NCBI RefSeq assembly: GCF_900115495.1
Contig: NZ_FOWR01000001.1
Coordinates: forward strand, 107,669-171,668
From: Enterovibrio norvegicus DSM 15893
GTDB taxonomy: Bacteria > Pseudomonadota > Gammaproteobacteria > Enterobacterales > Vibrionaceae
Reading direction: 5' to 3'
Length of the DNA: 64,000 bases
Shown here: piece after piece, positions 63,174 through 64,000 of the stretch
How positions within the stretch are numbered: the first letter of the stretch is position 1
Layout: every line of letters starts with the position of its first letter
The notes under the pieces: generated by a model
Told to the model about the DNA's origin: nothing
The model's input: only the letters and a program-made list of their open reading frames with translations
Databases searched by the model: none
Translations under genes and position numbers: made by a program

Positions 63174-63746
63174 ATGAACAAAAAACTGTTCGACACACTC
63201 CGCCACATTTCACTGGTGCTGCTCTATGCTGGAGCAGCCGTGATTTTGGTGCAGGCGGCTTGGATAAGCTATGGCGTGGTCGTGCGTTATATTTTCAATT
63301 CGCCTGACGGCATGGTCACCGAGGCGACGGCACTACTCTTGGTGCCTGTTGCGTTCATGGGTGTCTCTTTTGCCTTGTTGAATGATTCGTACCCCAAAGT
63401 CACTTTGGCGCGAGACAAGTTACCTCCGCATATTCAGTTCTGGGTCGATAAATTCAATATGTTCGTGATGCTGATCATTGGCTTGTTTTTCTTAGCTGCG
63501 TCTGGGAAAGCCATGTTCAAATCCTTCAGTTCCGGCGCGGCATCTGAAATTCTCCTGTGGCCTCGCTTTTACTTCTGGATCCCTGTGGTCATTGCTCTGT
63601 TGAGCTTTTCCATTACGGCATTTTGTCTCTTGGTGGCAGGCCGCCATGACCAAAGTACGCCACCTCTTCAAGATAAATCGTCTCCGCAAGATAAGCCGTC
63701 TTCAAACGATGACGTGAATTCGATAGAACCCGCAGAGAAACACTAA
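63174..63746 (+). CDS. TRAP transporter small permease (DctQ family)
   Basis: This 190-residue membrane protein has four predicted helices (about 15-35, 48-68, 90-110, 130-150), as in DctQ proteins. The hydrophilic tail after about 155 (QSTPPLQDKSSPQDKPS) is low in complexity and longer than usual. It lies 30 bases after the binding protein and 11 bases before the large permease. Confidence 0.9.
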   Translation: MNKKLFDTLRHISLVLLYAGAAVILVQAAWISYGVVVRYIFNSPDGMVTEATALLLVPVAFMGVSFALLNDSYPKVTLARDKLPPHIQFWVDKFNMFVMLIIGLFFLAASGKAMFKSFSSGAASEILLWPRFYFWIPVVIALLSFSITAFCLLVAGRHDQSTPPLQDKSSPQDKPSSNDDVNSIEPAEKH

Positions 63747-63757
63747 AAGGACGCATT

Positions 63758-64000
63758 ATGGAATGGTACGTCGTAGGGCTAGGAATGCTGGGATTGTTGA
63801 TGGGTTTTATCCTGATAGGGTTGCCGATCCCATTCGCATTGGCTGCCGCTTCAATCCCTTTTTTACTCGATATTTTAAGCTTCAAATCCACCTTGGTCAC
63901 CGCAGAGCTCAAGCTGTGGGGGGTGTGGTTTGATTACATCTTATTGGCTGTACCGCTGTTTGTTTTCCTTGGAGAACTGATAGGGCGATCCAGCATTGGT
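63758..64000 (+). CDS. TRAP transporter large permease (DctM family), partial
   Basis: The first 81 codons are present; the window ends within the gene. MLGLLMGFILIGLPIPFALAA and the following hydrophobic segments are typical of the N-terminus of DctM-type permeases, which carry out sodium-coupled transport with DctQ. GGACGC precedes the ATG. Confidence 0.9.
   Translation, partial: MEWYVVGLGMLGLLMGFILIGLPIPFALAAASIPFLLDILSFKSTLVTAELKLWGVWFDYILLAVPLFVFLGELIGRSSIG

Overview
The window most likely comes from the chromosome of a marine gammaproteobacterium of the Vibrionaceae (an Enterovibrio-, Grimontia- or Photobacterium-like organism). The reason is that the type VI secretion genes run in the same order as the large Vibrio cholerae cluster (vipA to vasL). 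The genus is inference. Almost every gene lies on the + strand; the exceptions are a LysR regulator and a small gene remnant.

Layout. (1) 0.2-1.0 kb: outer-membrane phospholipase A (pldA) with a terminator, then about 1.2 kb of AT-rich DNA holding a decayed 3' gene end. (2) 2.2-22.8 kb: a complete T6SS core operon, tssB-C-E-F-G, tagH (FHA), tssJ-K-L, clpV/tssH, vasH, tagO/vasI, tssA, tssM, vasL. It makes the sheath, baseplate, membrane complex, recycling ATPase and sigma-54 activator, but no Hcp, VgrG or PAAR. (3) 23.2-25.9 kb: two GH17-type glycosidases without signal peptides, preceded by LacI-like palindromes, and a small tyrosine-phosphatase-like protein. (4) 26.1-33.1 kb: an envelope-protein region with a PEGA-like lipoprotein, a membrane protein, and a run of LPP20-like, CsgG-like and LPP20-like lipoproteins, an MltC-type lytic transglycosylase, a 53-aa membrane peptide and an anchored protein of unknown function. 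(5) 33.6-60.5 kb: a second and different contractile machine, an extracellular contractile injection system (eCIS, Afp/PVC-like). It has one sheath, one tube, a hub-assembly chaperone-like protein, a low-complexity protein, a Pvc16-type cap, an AAA+ ATPase, a gp53/LysM adaptor, separate hub and spike, a PAAR-like tip, gp25, two gp6/J-like wedges, a tail-protein-I-like protein and a beta-helix fibre. It also carries two DUF4157 (eCIS core domain) proteins with unrelated C-terminal regions; these are the likely cargo. The locus ends in a small gene that could be an immunity factor. (6) 60.8 kb to the end: a LysR regulator divergent from a DctP-DctQ-DctM TRAP transporter operon cut by the window edge.

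The strongest candidates for something undescribed are the eCIS cargo genes. One DUF4157 protein carries a PD-(D/E)XK-like nuclease signature. The other ends in a long Ala/Val-rich hydrophobic region and is followed by a putative immunity gene, which is unexpected for a system usually aimed at eukaryotic cells. No conventional tape-measure protein is visible. Two terminator-like hairpins sit directly in front of ribosome binding sites in the lipoprotein region and look like built-in attenuators.
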